NCBI RefSeq assembly: GCF_937877005.1 | Contig: NZ_CALEFV010000049.1 | Location: 1-33,202 of the forward strand | Source: an uncultured Fibrobacter sp. | Lineage (GTDB): Bacteria; Fibrobacterota; Fibrobacteria; Fibrobacterales; Fibrobacteraceae | Direction: 5' to 3' | Length of the DNA stretch: 33,202 nt | Shown here: positions 7,773 through 15,985 of the stretch, piece by piece | Layout of the letters: every line of letters starts with the position of its first letter | Position numbering within the stretch: the first letter of the stretch is position 1 | Notes under the pieces: model-generated | The model's input: the letters and a program-made list of their open reading frames with translations, nothing else | The model's database searches: none | Told to the model about the DNA's origin: nothing | Translations under genes and position numbers: made by a program

Positions 7773-7780
7773 TATATTTT
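7773..7780 (+). promoter_or_regulatory. Putative -10 box of dapA
   Basis: TATATTTT ends only seven bases before the dapA ATG. A start site at normal distance would fall within a few bases of the ATG, implying a leaderless or nearly leaderless mRNA. The spacer and -35 region are made of the heptamer array. Confidence 0.45.
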
Positions 7781-7787
7781 AGGCACT

Positions 7788-8744
7788 ATGCAGATTACTA
7801 ACGCTTCTCAACTTACTGGTGTTTTCCCCGCGTTGTTCACCCCGCTGATGGACGACGATCCCAAGTGTCTCCGCAACTCCGTCGACTACAAGAAGATGGA
7901 GCATATGATTGACGACCTTATCGCTTCTGGCGTTTCCGGCATTCTCCCCGTGGGTACCACGGGCCAGAGTGCGACGGTCACCCACAAGCAGCACCTCGAC
8001 ATCATCAAGTTCACGCTGGACTACGTGGACGGCCGCGTGCCCGTGATTGCAGGTGCCGGCAGCAACTGCACCCGCGAATCCGTCGAGATGATCGAAGAAG
8101 TCCTGAAGATTGCGGAAGTCCCGGTCCTCTGCGTCACGGGTTACTACAACAACCCCTCGCAGGAAGGCATCGAGAAGCACTTCAAGACGCTCAGCTCCGA
8201 AACGGGCGCAAAGATTATCATCTACAACGTGCCAGGCCGTACCGCAAGCTACGTCCACCCCGACACCCTCATCGCCCTTTCCGAAGACAAGAACATCATC
8301 GGACTCAAGCAGGCGGTCGATTTCCGCATCGGCGAAAAGTTCCACGAAGACACCATGCGCGTCATCAAGGAAACGAAGGGCAAGGACTTCGCCGTCATGA
8401 GCGGTGAAGACGGTCTCTTCGCAGACTTACTCGAAATGGGCGGCACGGGCCTCGTGAGCGCAACGGCGAACATCCCCGAAGCGGCCAAGATTTTCGTGGA
8501 CCTGTACAAGGCTTTCCAGAAGGGCGAATTCCAGAAGTGCGACGACCTGCAGGACGCCGCCCGCGACTACGTAGAAGCGACCTTCTGCCGCAAGAACCCT
8601 ATTCCTCTGGGAACCATGTTCAACAGCCCGCTCTTCCAGCCGATGACCAGCGTCAAGGATACCGCCCGCGGTGACGAAGCCGTGGCCCGCATCATGAAGC
8701 TCATCAATGAAAAGGCTGAGAGCCTGAAGAAGTATCACGTATAG
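7788..8744 (+). CDS. dapA: 4-hydroxy-tetrahydrodipicolinate synthase
   Basis: A 318-residue TIM-barrel aldolase of the DapA family. It condenses pyruvate with aspartate semialdehyde, the first committed step to diaminopimelate and lysine. Visible residues: the GTTGQ loop (56-60) with the two Thr of the proton relay, GYYNNP (Tyr119/120), the Tyr of IYNVPGR (Tyr146) with Arg151, and the Schiff-base Lys174 in IGLKQA. Most family members have GTTGE, so Gln60 is a small deviation; the length is about 25 residues above the usual 290. Related N-acetylneuraminate lyases share the fold, but the IYNVPGR motif favours DapA. There is no good ribosome site, only AGG, and a -10 box sits seven bases away, so the mRNA may be leaderless. 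The next gene follows after eight bases. Confidence 0.94.
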   Translation: MQITNASQLTGVFPALFTPLMDDDPKCLRNSVDYKKMEHMIDDLIASGVSGILPVGTTGQSATVTHKQHLDIIKFTLDYVDGRVPVIAGAGSNCTRESVEMIEEVLKIAEVPVLCVTGYYNNPSQEGIEKHFKTLSSETGAKIIIYNVPGRTASYVHPDTLIALSEDKNIIGLKQAVDFRIGEKFHEDTMRVIKETKGKDFAVMSGEDGLFADLLEMGGTGLVSATANIPEAAKIFVDLYKAFQKGEFQKCDDLQDAARDYVEATFCRKNPIPLGTMFNSPLFQPMTSVKDTARGDEAVARIMKLINEKAESLKKYHV

Positions 8745-8752
8745 GAGGCCCC

Positions 8753-9451
8753 ATGGCAAAGACTCAGAAATCCATCAGTGACGAAATCTGCGACTACCTC
8801 AAGAAGCAGAAGCTCTCCCCCATTCCCGTTCAGACCTTGAACGAAGACATGGAAACCACCCGCTATTTCGGCGGCGACCTCAAGGAATTCATCGCCGCAG
8901 CCAAGACGCTCGGCGCCAAGGGAATCTTTGTCGAAACCCTGTACCTTGAAGAAGACGAATTCTACTACGACAGCGGCATGGACGACGAAGAATACATGGC
9001 GCTATACGGCAACGACGAATGCTGCAGCGGCCAGTGCAAGTGCGGCAAGTGCGAAGGCAAAAAGTCTAAGAAGGCCAAGGACGACGACAGCGATGTCGAC
9101 GGAGTTTATTTTGAACCCGAAGATCTCGATGGTCTCGACCTCACACTCCTCAAGCCGCAGATGGCCAAGTACCTCGACCGCGTGGGCGAAGCCTGCGGCG
9201 CGCGCCTCACCGTTCCCGGGGTCGACCACCTCGAAGTGGAAATCTTCGCCGACTGGTACGATGACTTCGCAGAACTCGTGGACGAAGCCTCCGAAGCAAT
9301 CGAAATCGACCCGACTGACGCACTCCGCCAAGCTCAGGCTATCTTCGAAGCCGAAGAAGCCGAGCTCGCCAAGGCCGAAGACAAGAGCGTGAAGAAGATT
9401 GCGGTACACCCCCCGAAATCTTCTAGCAAGAAGGCTTCCAAGAAGAAGTAA
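8753..9451 (+). CDS. Unknown acidic protein with a five-Cys cluster and basic tail
   Basis: A 232-residue soluble protein without signal peptide or membrane helix. I do not recognise a family. Residues 1-85 look globular (predicted helix-strand mix, FGGDLKEFIAAAKTLGAKGIFVETLYL). Residues 90-100 form a compact cysteine cluster (Cys90, 91, 95, 97, 100; pattern CCx3CxCx2C), which could bind zinc or an iron-sulfur centre. A Lys/Asp linker follows, then a second region (120-210) strongly acidic and probably helical, then a Lys/Ser tail (221-232). Its AGGAGG site overlaps the dapA stop and the start follows eight bases later, so it is co-expressed with dapA. Translation is therefore likely to be efficient. 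The transcript ends at the hairpin at 9485-9516. The dapA link hints at a housekeeping or regulatory role, but nothing proves it. Confidence 0.85.
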   Translation: MAKTQKSISDEICDYLKKQKLSPIPVQTLNEDMETTRYFGGDLKEFIAAAKTLGAKGIFVETLYLEEDEFYYDSGMDDEEYMALYGNDECCSGQCKCGKCEGKKSKKAKDDDSDVDGVYFEPEDLDGLDLTLLKPQMAKYLDRVGEACGARLTVPGVDHLEVEIFADWYDDFAELVDEASEAIEIDPTDALRQAQAIFEAEEAELAKAEDKSVKKIAVHPPKSSSKKASKKK

Positions 9452-9484
9452 TTCTTCCACGAAAAAAAGTCATTGCATACAAGT

Positions 9485-9516
9485 GAAAAAGTCGCGACAT
9501 AATCGCGACTTTTTTC
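9485..9516. terminator. Bidirectional intrinsic terminator
   Basis: The stem GAAAAAGTCGCG / CGCGACTTTTTTC has a seven-base loop. A-rich and T-rich outer arms make it act on both strands. It lies between the convergent genes ending at 9451 and 9613. Confidence 0.88.
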
Positions 9517-9562
9517 ATGTTACAACATTTTTCTAGGATATTGGATAGCGAGTATAGCGCGA

Positions 9563-9583
9563 CGCTGTATAAATAATACAGCG
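9563..9583. repeat. Perfect 8-bp stem-loop in convergent intergenic region
   Basis: CGCTGTAT and ATACAGCG with loop AAATA. No T-run follows. A nearby AAGCT/AGCTT inverted repeat (9599-9614) reaches into the stop codon of the DUF1846 gene. It may be a REP-like intergenic element or an RNA-stabilising 3' structure. Confidence 0.5.
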
Positions 9584-9612
9584 AGTGGGCCGAGAACGAA
9601 GCTAGACGAAGC

Positions 9613-11097
9613 TTAGCCGTGGTATAATTTACTTGACTGATACGCCGGTTCCGTAGTCAGGTTCACACCCAGACGACGGAAAACACCCACATCAACCTGC
9701 GAAAGAATCACGCTAGAATGCACTTCGCAGTGGCGGAGTTCCGGCAATTTTTCAAGTGCAATCTTTGCGTTGTAATCGGTCAGGGCGCAAACAGAGAGCG
9801 CCACCAGGACTTCGTCCATGTGCAAGCGGGGGTTCTTGTGACCAAGCTGTTTCGTCTTGAGGCTCTGAATCGGTTCAATCACCATCGGAGACAACAGGCG
9901 AACTTCATCGGGGATGCCCGCCAAGTGCTTCAGGGCGTCGAGCAACATGGCTGAAGAGGCTCCTAGCAAAGATGATGTCTTTGCAGAAATGATCACACCA
10001 TCATTCAGCTGAATGGCTACCGCCGGACCATTAGTCAGTTCCGCCTTCTGAACCGCAGCAGCAATCACCGGGCGGTCCGCCGTACTGATCTGGGCCTGTT
10101 CCATGATCAATTCTTGTTTATAAATTTGTTCCTTATCCGCATTGCCCTTACGAACATCGCAAAGCGTATTATAGTAGCGGCGAATTATTTCCTGCTTGGC
10201 CGCTTCGCAAACAGCATCGTCGTCAATGATGCAGTTCCCCGCCATGTTCACGCCCATATCCGTCGGAGACTTGTATGGAGATTCGCCCAGAATACGGGTA
10301 AAGAGAGCATTCAAAACAGGGAAGATTTCCACATCGCGGTTATAGTTGATTGTCGTCTTGCCGTAAGCTTCCAAATGGAACGGGTCTATCATGTTGACAT
10401 CGTTCAGGTCTGCCGTGGCAGCTTCATAAGCAAGATTCACCGGGTGCTTAAGCGGAATATTCCAGATGGGGAAAGTTTCAAACTTGGCATAACCGGCCTT
10501 TACGCCGCGCTTGTTTTCATGGTAAATCTGAGAAAGACATACGGCCATCTTTCCACTTCCGGGCCCCGGAGCCGTCACGACCACGAGTTCTCGGGATGTC
10601 TCGACAAATTCATTCTTACCGTAACCGTCATCGCTCACGACCAACGGTATGTTGCTTGGATAACCCGCAATCGGATAATGACGATAGACTTTCAGACCTA
10701 AACCTTCAAGTTTTTTCTGATAGGCAATCGCACTCGGCTGTTCTTGCCAGCGGGTCAGCACAACGCTGCTCACATAAAGGCCATAGCCTCTGAAAGCATC
10801 GATCAATCGAAGCACATCCATGTCATAGGTGATTCCAAGATCACCGCGAACCTTGTTCTTTTCGATATCGCCAGCATTGATGGCGATAATCACCTCGGCC
10901 TTGTCCTTGAGCTTTTCGAGCATACGAATCTTACTGTCAGGAGCAAAACCCGGCAATACGCGTGATGCGTGATGATCGTCGAAAAGTTTTCCGCCAAATT
11001 CCAGATAAAGTTTTCCGCCGAACTTCGCAATGCGCTCGGCAATCTTTTCGGACTGCGTCTTGAGGTACGCGTCGTTATCAAAACCAACTTTAAACAT
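9613..11097 (-). CDS. DUF1846 family protein
   Basis: A 494-residue protein that matches the DUF1846 family in its opening (MFKVGFDNDAYLKTQSEKI), the KLYLEFGGKLFDDHHASRVLPGF segment and overall length. The family is widespread in Firmicutes and gut anaerobes and has no established reaction that I know of. A glycine-rich loop TAPGPGSGK (near residue 178) resembles a P-loop and could bind phosphate or nucleotide; the flanking SDDGYGKNEFVE is also family-conserved. No signal peptide or membrane helix, so it is cytoplasmic. A GAAAGG ribosome site abuts the ATG, and a TATTTTTG box lies about 33 bp upstream. It is transcribed in the same direction as the RND gene behind a 78-bp gap that contains its own promoter-like box, so it may be independent. 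Confidence 0.9.
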   Translation of the reverse strand: MFKVGFDNDAYLKTQSEKIAERIAKFGGKLYLEFGGKLFDDHHASRVLPGFAPDSKIRMLEKLKDKAEVIIAINAGDIEKNKVRGDLGITYDMDVLRLIDAFRGYGLYVSSVVLTRWQEQPSAIAYQKKLEGLGLKVYRHYPIAGYPSNIPLVVSDDGYGKNEFVETSRELVVVTAPGPGSGKMAVCLSQIYHENKRGVKAGYAKFETFPIWNIPLKHPVNLAYEAATADLNDVNMIDPFHLEAYGKTTINYNRDVEIFPVLNALFTRILGESPYKSPTDMGVNMAGNCIIDDDAVCEAAKQEIIRRYYNTLCDVRKGNADKEQIYKQELIMEQAQISTADRPVIAAAVQKAELTNGPAVAIQLNDGVIISAKTSSLLGASSAMLLDALKHLAGIPDEVRLLSPMVIEPIQSLKTKQLGHKNPRLHMDEVLVALSVCALTDYNAKIALEKLPELRHCEVHSSVILSQVDVGVFRRLGVNLTTEPAYQSSKLYHG

Positions 11098-11129
11098 CCT
11101 TTCTAGCCTTGTCTATAAAATTATCCGCC

Positions 11130-11137
11130 CAAAAATA
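11130..11137 (-). promoter_or_regulatory. Putative TAnnTTTG box of the DUF1846 gene
   Basis: The minus strand reads TATTTTTG, matching the Bacteroidota-type -7 consensus TAnnTTTG. The implied leader is about 27 bases and has a GAAAGG site. Confidence 0.4.
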
Positions 11138-11175
11138 AAAAAGATTCCGATTGGCAGTCCGCCTTTGCGGCAAAT

Positions 11176-13794
11176 CTATTCCTTCTTCTTGAGCCAGGAT
11201 CCGCACAGATACATGGTAAAAATGATACTTGTCACAAGAAACATCGCAATACCAATACAGGCCAGATCACCGATGCCCTTGAGACCGCGGTGAGTCGTAA
11301 AGAGGAATCCGACAAAACCTGCTATGGTAGTCGTGGAACTCGCCATCACGTTACGTCCAGTTGTATCCATCAACTGACGGAGAGTCATGTTCTTGTCGCT
11401 TATCCACGAGGTAATCATGTGGATGGTTGCATCGATACCTATACCGAGTGTCATCGGAATCACAATCACGTTGTAGATACTGATTTTTCCGAACTCGAAC
11501 ATATCGGTAAGGAAACCAAGGAGACCGAGCGTCAAAAGCGTTCCCATGCCGAACGAGATGCTCCCTGCAAGGAAGAGTTTCGGTTTGCGGAAAGAAATCA
11601 CCAGCGTGCCAAAAATCACGAGGATTATCACGAGAGCCAGTCTAAAGCTATCCTTCTTCACGGAGTCTATCACATCGGAGAGGATAAACTGCGACGAGAA
11701 AGTACGAAGATTTTCTCCATCGAAATTCCAATGTCCATAACGTTCCTGGAAACGATGCAAGGCTTTTGCATCCCAGCTGGGGAAATCTCCGTAAATAAAG
11801 CCAATCTTTCCATAACTGCCATCCTTTTCACGAAGCAGGTCCAGAGTCCAGCTCGGAACATCTTCGGCGGTAAAGGTTTTTTCAACAGCCGAAAGCTTGC
11901 GCAAGTTCTGCACGTTAACGGAATCATCTCCCGTAGCACGGTCAAAGACGCGGGCTTCGGCGAGTTCACGGATTTCCTCGATTACTTCGAGACGCAATTT
12001 CTGCGAGTCCTGCGGCGGCACGAAGCTCTTTAGCGTGAGAAAACTTCCGAGCGTCGAATCCTTTTCCACATGCAAGCGCACCATGAGCGTATCGTAAAGC
12101 TTGTCCAGCTGTTCGGGTTTAGAGCCCATCACGGCAGCCGGTGTCGAAGTCACGGCCTTGCCTGTCGCACGCGTCACCTTAGTAGAAATCTTGTTGTCGG
12201 CCACCTTGGTCGCTGTCGAAACGCGGCGCAAGTTGCGCAAATTATGTTCAAAATCAACATCCTGGGCAAACCAGAGAGAAACAGCACCCAAGGCAAAACC
12301 CGCAAAGGCGACATACTTGAAGAACTTGAGAATTTGAGCGTCATCCCAGGACTTAGGCAGCAAGGTGTTGTCGGGAGCCTTGGGAATGCCACCCATGCAC
12401 TTCACGAGCACAGGAAGGAACAGCACCGAGGTCAACATACTGAACAGCACACCCATTGATGCCACAACGCCAAACTCGTAGAAACCGCGGAAATGCGCAG
12501 CCAAAAGCGTAAGGAACGCGGCAATCGTCGTAAAGCTCGCTAGAATAAAAGGCTTGAGCATCTTGCGTTGCGCAGTCTCGAGAACCTCTTCGAGCGTAGC
12601 ACACTTGTTCAAAAGCTTTTGCGAGGTTCCCAAAATGTGGATTGAATAGTCAATTCCGATACCGAGAATAATCGACGCCACAAACACTGTGAACGGATTC
12701 AACTTTCCGTAGAAAAGAGCCGTAAAGGCTAGCGTCGGAAGACAGGCATACAGAACCGAAGCCGTCACAAGAATAGGCCCCTTGACGCTCCTGAAGAAGA
12801 ATATCGTAAGAAAGATTATCAATACAAGGCTAATGGCAAAGGAGAATACGGAATCATTTGCGACTTCATCGACTTCCTTGAGGCCTTCATAGGTTCCTTC
12901 CACCGTAAAGCGGGTCGGTACAGGATAGGTCTTGGAACTAAAATAGGCAAGCAGAGAATCGGTGCGAGCTAGAATGTGGGTCACGAATTCGTAATCGGTT
13001 GATGGCTTGACGAGTTTTGCATTCACCACTCCATTGAAAAGAATCTTTCCTGTACTGTCTGGACGCGGAGAACCTATCAGGCGGTTCTTGAGTTCGGAAG
13101 GGATCGTCGATTTCGGGTTCCATTCTTCGGCCTCAGAAGCAGCAATGGCATTCGTCGAATCGGTCTTATCTTTCTTGAAAAACGCGGCAAAGGCGCTCAC
13201 GGCCTCGTCAGGCAAGCCAAGTTCCTGAGGCAAATTCTCGTCGAACCAGATGCGTTCCTTTTTTGCCGTATCCGACGCAGTCGCTGCAGAGCCATCCGTT
13301 GAATCACCCAACAAATCGACGACCAACGGTCCATTCTTGCGGCCAATTTCAAGCTGTAAATCCTCGAGGTTGTCACGGAGGTTCTCCAAGTGTTTGACCG
13401 GTAAATAAAGGAGCGCATTGTCCTTGAAGAACTGGTTGTCGTTATCAACCTGAGTTGAAACATAGTCCCCTTCCCAATTCTTATGAATATAGGCGGCAAT
13501 AGAATCCTGAAGGGCAACCACCAGGTTCACATCTTCACTCTGGATGGCAATCATGAACTTATCTGTAGAACCAAATCGCAGATAGGATTCTTCCAAAGCC
13601 TTCACGCTCGGCGTATCTTCGGGAAGCAAGTGAGAAAGATCCGCATCTAGCTTGAGCCCTGGCTTGAAAAGAATAGGAATGGCGCATAGAATCGCCAAGA
13701 CCAAATAAAAGGCCAAAGCCTTGTACTGGTGTCTACAGATAAGAGGAATATACCAATTCGAGAAGCGTTCTATCAGATTTTTTTTCGTAACCAT
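11176..13794 (-). CDS. MMPL/RND-superfamily transporter (HpnN-like)
   Basis: An 872-residue inner-membrane protein with the duplicated RND topology: one N-terminal helix, a large periplasmic loop, a block of five helices, then the same again. Each helical block has the conserved TM4-type motif, GIGIDYSIHILG in the first half and GIGIDATIHMI in the second. The length and simple loops fit the MMPL/HpnN branch, which moves lipids (hopanoids, glycolipids, mycolates) rather than drugs. No membrane-fusion partner gene is nearby. I chose the ATG at 13794 rather than the in-frame TTG at 13803 because the putative -10 (TATATT) covers 13802-13807 and no ribosome site exists for either. It is flanked by an LtaS-like gene in the same orientation (72-bp gap), so an envelope lipid is a plausible cargo; this is inference. 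Confidence 0.88.
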   Translation of the reverse strand: MVTKKNLIERFSNWYIPLICRHQYKALAFYLVLAILCAIPILFKPGLKLDADLSHLLPEDTPSVKALEESYLRFGSTDKFMIAIQSEDVNLVVALQDSIAAYIHKNWEGDYVSTQVDNDNQFFKDNALLYLPVKHLENLRDNLEDLQLEIGRKNGPLVVDLLGDSTDGSAATASDTAKKERIWFDENLPQELGLPDEAVSAFAAFFKKDKTDSTNAIAASEAEEWNPKSTIPSELKNRLIGSPRPDSTGKILFNGVVNAKLVKPSTDYEFVTHILARTDSLLAYFSSKTYPVPTRFTVEGTYEGLKEVDEVANDSVFSFAISLVLIIFLTIFFFRSVKGPILVTASVLYACLPTLAFTALFYGKLNPFTVFVASIILGIGIDYSIHILGTSQKLLNKCATLEEVLETAQRKMLKPFILASFTTIAAFLTLLAAHFRGFYEFGVVASMGVLFSMLTSVLFLPVLVKCMGGIPKAPDNTLLPKSWDDAQILKFFKYVAFAGFALGAVSLWFAQDVDFEHNLRNLRRVSTATKVADNKISTKVTRATGKAVTSTPAAVMGSKPEQLDKLYDTLMVRLHVEKDSTLGSFLTLKSFVPPQDSQKLRLEVIEEIRELAEARVFDRATGDDSVNVQNLRKLSAVEKTFTAEDVPSWTLDLLREKDGSYGKIGFIYGDFPSWDAKALHRFQERYGHWNFDGENLRTFSSQFILSDVIDSVKKDSFRLALVIILVIFGTLVISFRKPKLFLAGSISFGMGTLLTLGLLGFLTDMFEFGKISIYNVIVIPMTLGIGIDATIHMITSWISDKNMTLRQLMDTTGRNVMASSTTTIAGFVGFLFTTHRGLKGIGDLACIGIAMFLVTSIIFTMYLCGSWLKKKE

Positions 13795-13801
13795 GGAAGC
13801 C

Positions 13802-13830
13802 AATATAAAAAAAATAGTCCGCTTTCTCTA
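13802..13830 (-). promoter_or_regulatory. Putative promoter of the RND gene, leaderless
   Basis: On the minus strand, TAGAGA (13830-13825), a 17-bp spacer and TATATT (13807-13802) lead to an ATG only seven bases further on. The start site would coincide with the ATG at 13794. Confidence 0.45.
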
Positions 13831-13876
13831 TCAAAAACGGACAAACAAGCCAAACTAACCGACAAACGGAACAATG

Positions 13877-15889
13877 TTAAGGCATCATGACATCATTGCG
13901 TAGTACGGAGCGTACAATTCGGGCGGCCCCCACTGCCTTCTCTTTCCAGGAAAGATCTGTCGAATCGGTCGTGATGCTATAAGGGCTCTCGCCACCGGAT
14001 GATGCACGGTAAACATCCTCGTTTTCAAGACCGCCAGTCAGCACGTGGTCGCGAAAACCTAGGTAATAGGCATTCTGCGAAAAGAATACCGAAGGCTGTT
14101 CAGCAGGGCGTTCTTCCGTCAGCAGGTCATAGCCCCAGAAATGATTCGGTTCACGAACATTCGCCAAGTCAAAAATCGTCGGTCCAAGATCTAGCTGAGA
14201 TGCGACATCTTCGCGGATCATGAGCCCCTTGAACAAGGCTGTATCTGCAGAAAATATGCCGATAAAAATCTGCGAGGCCGAAAGGCCCAAGGGCTGCGGC
14301 ACCCGGTAATCCACGGAATCCACTGGCGTATCATGATCGCCCAAGACAAAAATCACAGTATTTTCAAAATCGGAACGAACCGAAAGCGAATCCAGGAAGC
14401 GGCCGAGTTGTGTGTCGGTATAGCGAATGGCGTTCCTGTAACGCACCATCGCATCGTCAGGTTGTTCGGCAAAGGCGACCGGATAATTATAGAACGGAAT
14501 GTGCGACGCAATCGTATTGAAAGCAAGCAGCCAAGGCTTGTCTGTCGGCTGGGATTTTAGCAGTTTCAAGGCTGCGTCAACGCCGAGACTATCGACAGTT
14601 CCTTCCACCGTTTCTTCGGCAGGCAAATGCCATTCCTTGCCAAAAAACTTTTCAACAAAAGGCAAGGTATGGTCAAAAATCGGATTTGAGACCGTCATGT
14701 ACTTTTTGGAATATCCCTCCAAAAATTCCGGATATCCCTTGAATTTATTGGCCGCATAGAAACTAGGCACATCCCGATTCGGATGAGACGGAAAGCCCAA
14801 GTATGTCGACATGGTTCCACGAACCGTCGGATACCCTCCACTATAGGCATGCTTAAACCAAAGTCCACCACCAAGCGTATTGCCAGCGGAATCCTTGGCA
14901 AAGTAACCGCCCGTTGCCAGTTTCCAGATATTCGGAGCAAGAAGCGTATCGCCAGAAAGCATGCGGTTGAAAATACGGCCCTTGAAGGACTCGCCCATGA
15001 TGAATACGATATTGTATGGTCTATGAGCCTTGTATTCCTGCATCGGGGCACTACGATACATGGGATATTGCATCGTATTCGGACGATTTTTTACGAAGCT
15101 TTCGGGCAAGAAGGCATCCAGGTCACGGACAAGTTCCTCGGTAATTTTTGCATTATCGTGGAAAAATTCGAACGTTTCCACGGCCGCAATATGCAAAACC
15201 GGAGCCGTCAGCGTATGTTTTCCAAGCGTAAAGCGCATATCGACTTTCGTATGCGTTACGGGGATTTCGATCCATCCGCGCGTTCCTGTCAAAAACAGCA
15301 CGAGTGGCGTAATAGAAAGAGCCATGCCCACCGCAAACATGATTACCGGAACTTTCTTAGAAGCAGGGCGCCATGCGCGATCACGATTGTCAAGAACTAA
15401 AAGATTTCGCATCTTGTGCAGACGCCATGTATAAAGGACCACGTAAACGGCAGCTGCGCCAAGGCATCCAAATACGACAACCAGCCAGGAAATGGTTCCT
15501 ACAAGGTCGCCACCGAGTGTTGAAACCGTGGTCGCATCGGTAATATTTGAAATGTGAAAATAGGTACGCAGAAAAGAATACGAAAGACGCTGGTGCGAAA
15601 AACGGAACACGTCATAATCCGCCGCCGCCACGAAAAAGTAAAGCGCATAGAATACGGCAAGTCCGCGAGGTGCACGGGCAAAGCCGAAAAGGGCGGCCAT
15701 CACAAGGATTGCGCCATAGGCCATGAAAACTTGCCAAAGAGTCTTTCCTTCAAACATTTCTGCCATTGAAAGACCCAAGGGATCCGGGAGGCAATAAAAC
15801 AAGACCAGCATGACAGTCTGCACGATGACAGCAATTAATGCCATGCAGAGGTAGGGACTGCATTTACTCAGAAACGACTTTAGAAACAT
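13877..15889 (-). CDS. LtaS-like membrane phosphotransferase, paralog 2
   Basis: A 670-residue protein with five N-terminal membrane helices (about residues 12-210) and a C-terminal sulfatase-fold domain outside the membrane. Catalytic elements: IMGESFKGRIF (metal-binding Glu), nucleophile Thr355 in GGYPTVRGTMSTYLG, IASHIPFYNYP and LGDHDTPVDS (Asp-His pair). Enzymes of this type move phosphoglycerol or phosphoethanolamine from phospholipid onto glycans or glycolipids. The AAAAGGA ribosome site and a TATTTTTG box upstream support the chosen ATG. The gene is divergent from paralog 3, with only 96 bp between their starts, so the two promoters are back-to-back and may share control. The RND gene follows 82 bp after its stop. 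Overall motif spacing resembles paralog 1, but the domains are clearly diverged, so the three probably have different acceptors. Confidence 0.9.
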   Translation of the reverse strand: MFLKSFLSKCSPYLCMALIAVIVQTVMLVLFYCLPDPLGLSMAEMFEGKTLWQVFMAYGAILVMAALFGFARAPRGLAVFYALYFFVAAADYDVFRFSHQRLSYSFLRTYFHISNITDATTVSTLGGDLVGTISWLVVVFGCLGAAAVYVVLYTWRLHKMRNLLVLDNRDRAWRPASKKVPVIMFAVGMALSITPLVLFLTGTRGWIEIPVTHTKVDMRFTLGKHTLTAPVLHIAAVETFEFFHDNAKITEELVRDLDAFLPESFVKNRPNTMQYPMYRSAPMQEYKAHRPYNIVFIMGESFKGRIFNRMLSGDTLLAPNIWKLATGGYFAKDSAGNTLGGGLWFKHAYSGGYPTVRGTMSTYLGFPSHPNRDVPSFYAANKFKGYPEFLEGYSKKYMTVSNPIFDHTLPFVEKFFGKEWHLPAEETVEGTVDSLGVDAALKLLKSQPTDKPWLLAFNTIASHIPFYNYPVAFAEQPDDAMVRYRNAIRYTDTQLGRFLDSLSVRSDFENTVIFVLGDHDTPVDSVDYRVPQPLGLSASQIFIGIFSADTALFKGLMIREDVASQLDLGPTIFDLANVREPNHFWGYDLLTEERPAEQPSVFFSQNAYYLGFRDHVLTGGLENEDVYRASSGGESPYSITTDSTDLSWKEKAVGAARIVRSVLRNDVMMP

Positions 15890-15910
15890 TACTCATCCTT
15901 TTGTCCTATC

Positions 15911-15918
15911 CAAAAATA
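15911..15918 (-). promoter_or_regulatory. Putative TAnnTTTG box for LtaS paralog 2
   Basis: The minus strand reads TATTTTTG, 22 bp upstream of the ATG, with an AAGGA site between. Confidence 0.4.
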
Positions 15919-15927
15919 AAAAAAGTT

Positions 15928-15958
15928 ATGACATTCTCCCACAAGATATCTATATTTG
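15928..15958 (+). promoter_or_regulatory. Promoter of LtaS paralog 3 and the flippase
   Basis: ATGACA (15928-15933), a 17-bp spacer, then TATATT (15951-15956) running into TG, so both the sigma70 pattern and the TAnnTTTG consensus are met. The expected start near 15963-15965 leaves a leader of about 22 bases with an AGGAGAGA ribosome site. This is the clearest promoter in the window. Confidence 0.65.
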
Positions 15959-15985
15959 GCAGCGTTAAAAAGGAGAGAGATTCTA

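Larger units (their letters stand above)
7347..7787. other. 441-bp intergenic region between divergent pgm-like and dapA genes
   Basis: This is the only stretch over 300 bases without an established gene. In order it holds: the mutase leader and -10; a four-copy GACGATA array (7389-7416); a G/C-run inverted repeat (GGGGG at about 7455-7459 and CCCCC at about 7477-7481); a perfect 24-bp palindrome (7482-7505); a TAAATT box (7506-7511); a 47-codon signal-peptide ORF (7518-7661) followed by a second-frame remnant up to 7720; a four-copy GCCTACT array (7741-7768); and a TATATTTT box just before dapA. No tRNA-like fold is visible. Confidence 0.8.

Noticed and set aside
9541..9612. tRNA or small structured RNA gene
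   Set aside because: The stems do not form a cloverleaf and no CCA end or T-loop is visible. It is better read as a repeat or 3' structure.
11098..11175. Intrinsic terminator after the RND gene
   Set aside because: CCGC-AAAG-GCGG is only a 4-bp stem, and the T-rich run 15 bases later is better explained as the DUF1846 promoter region.
15956..15985. TTG start giving ten extra residues for LtaS paralog 3
   Set aside because: It overlaps the TATATTTG promoter box, and the ATG at 15986 has its own AGGAGAGA site.
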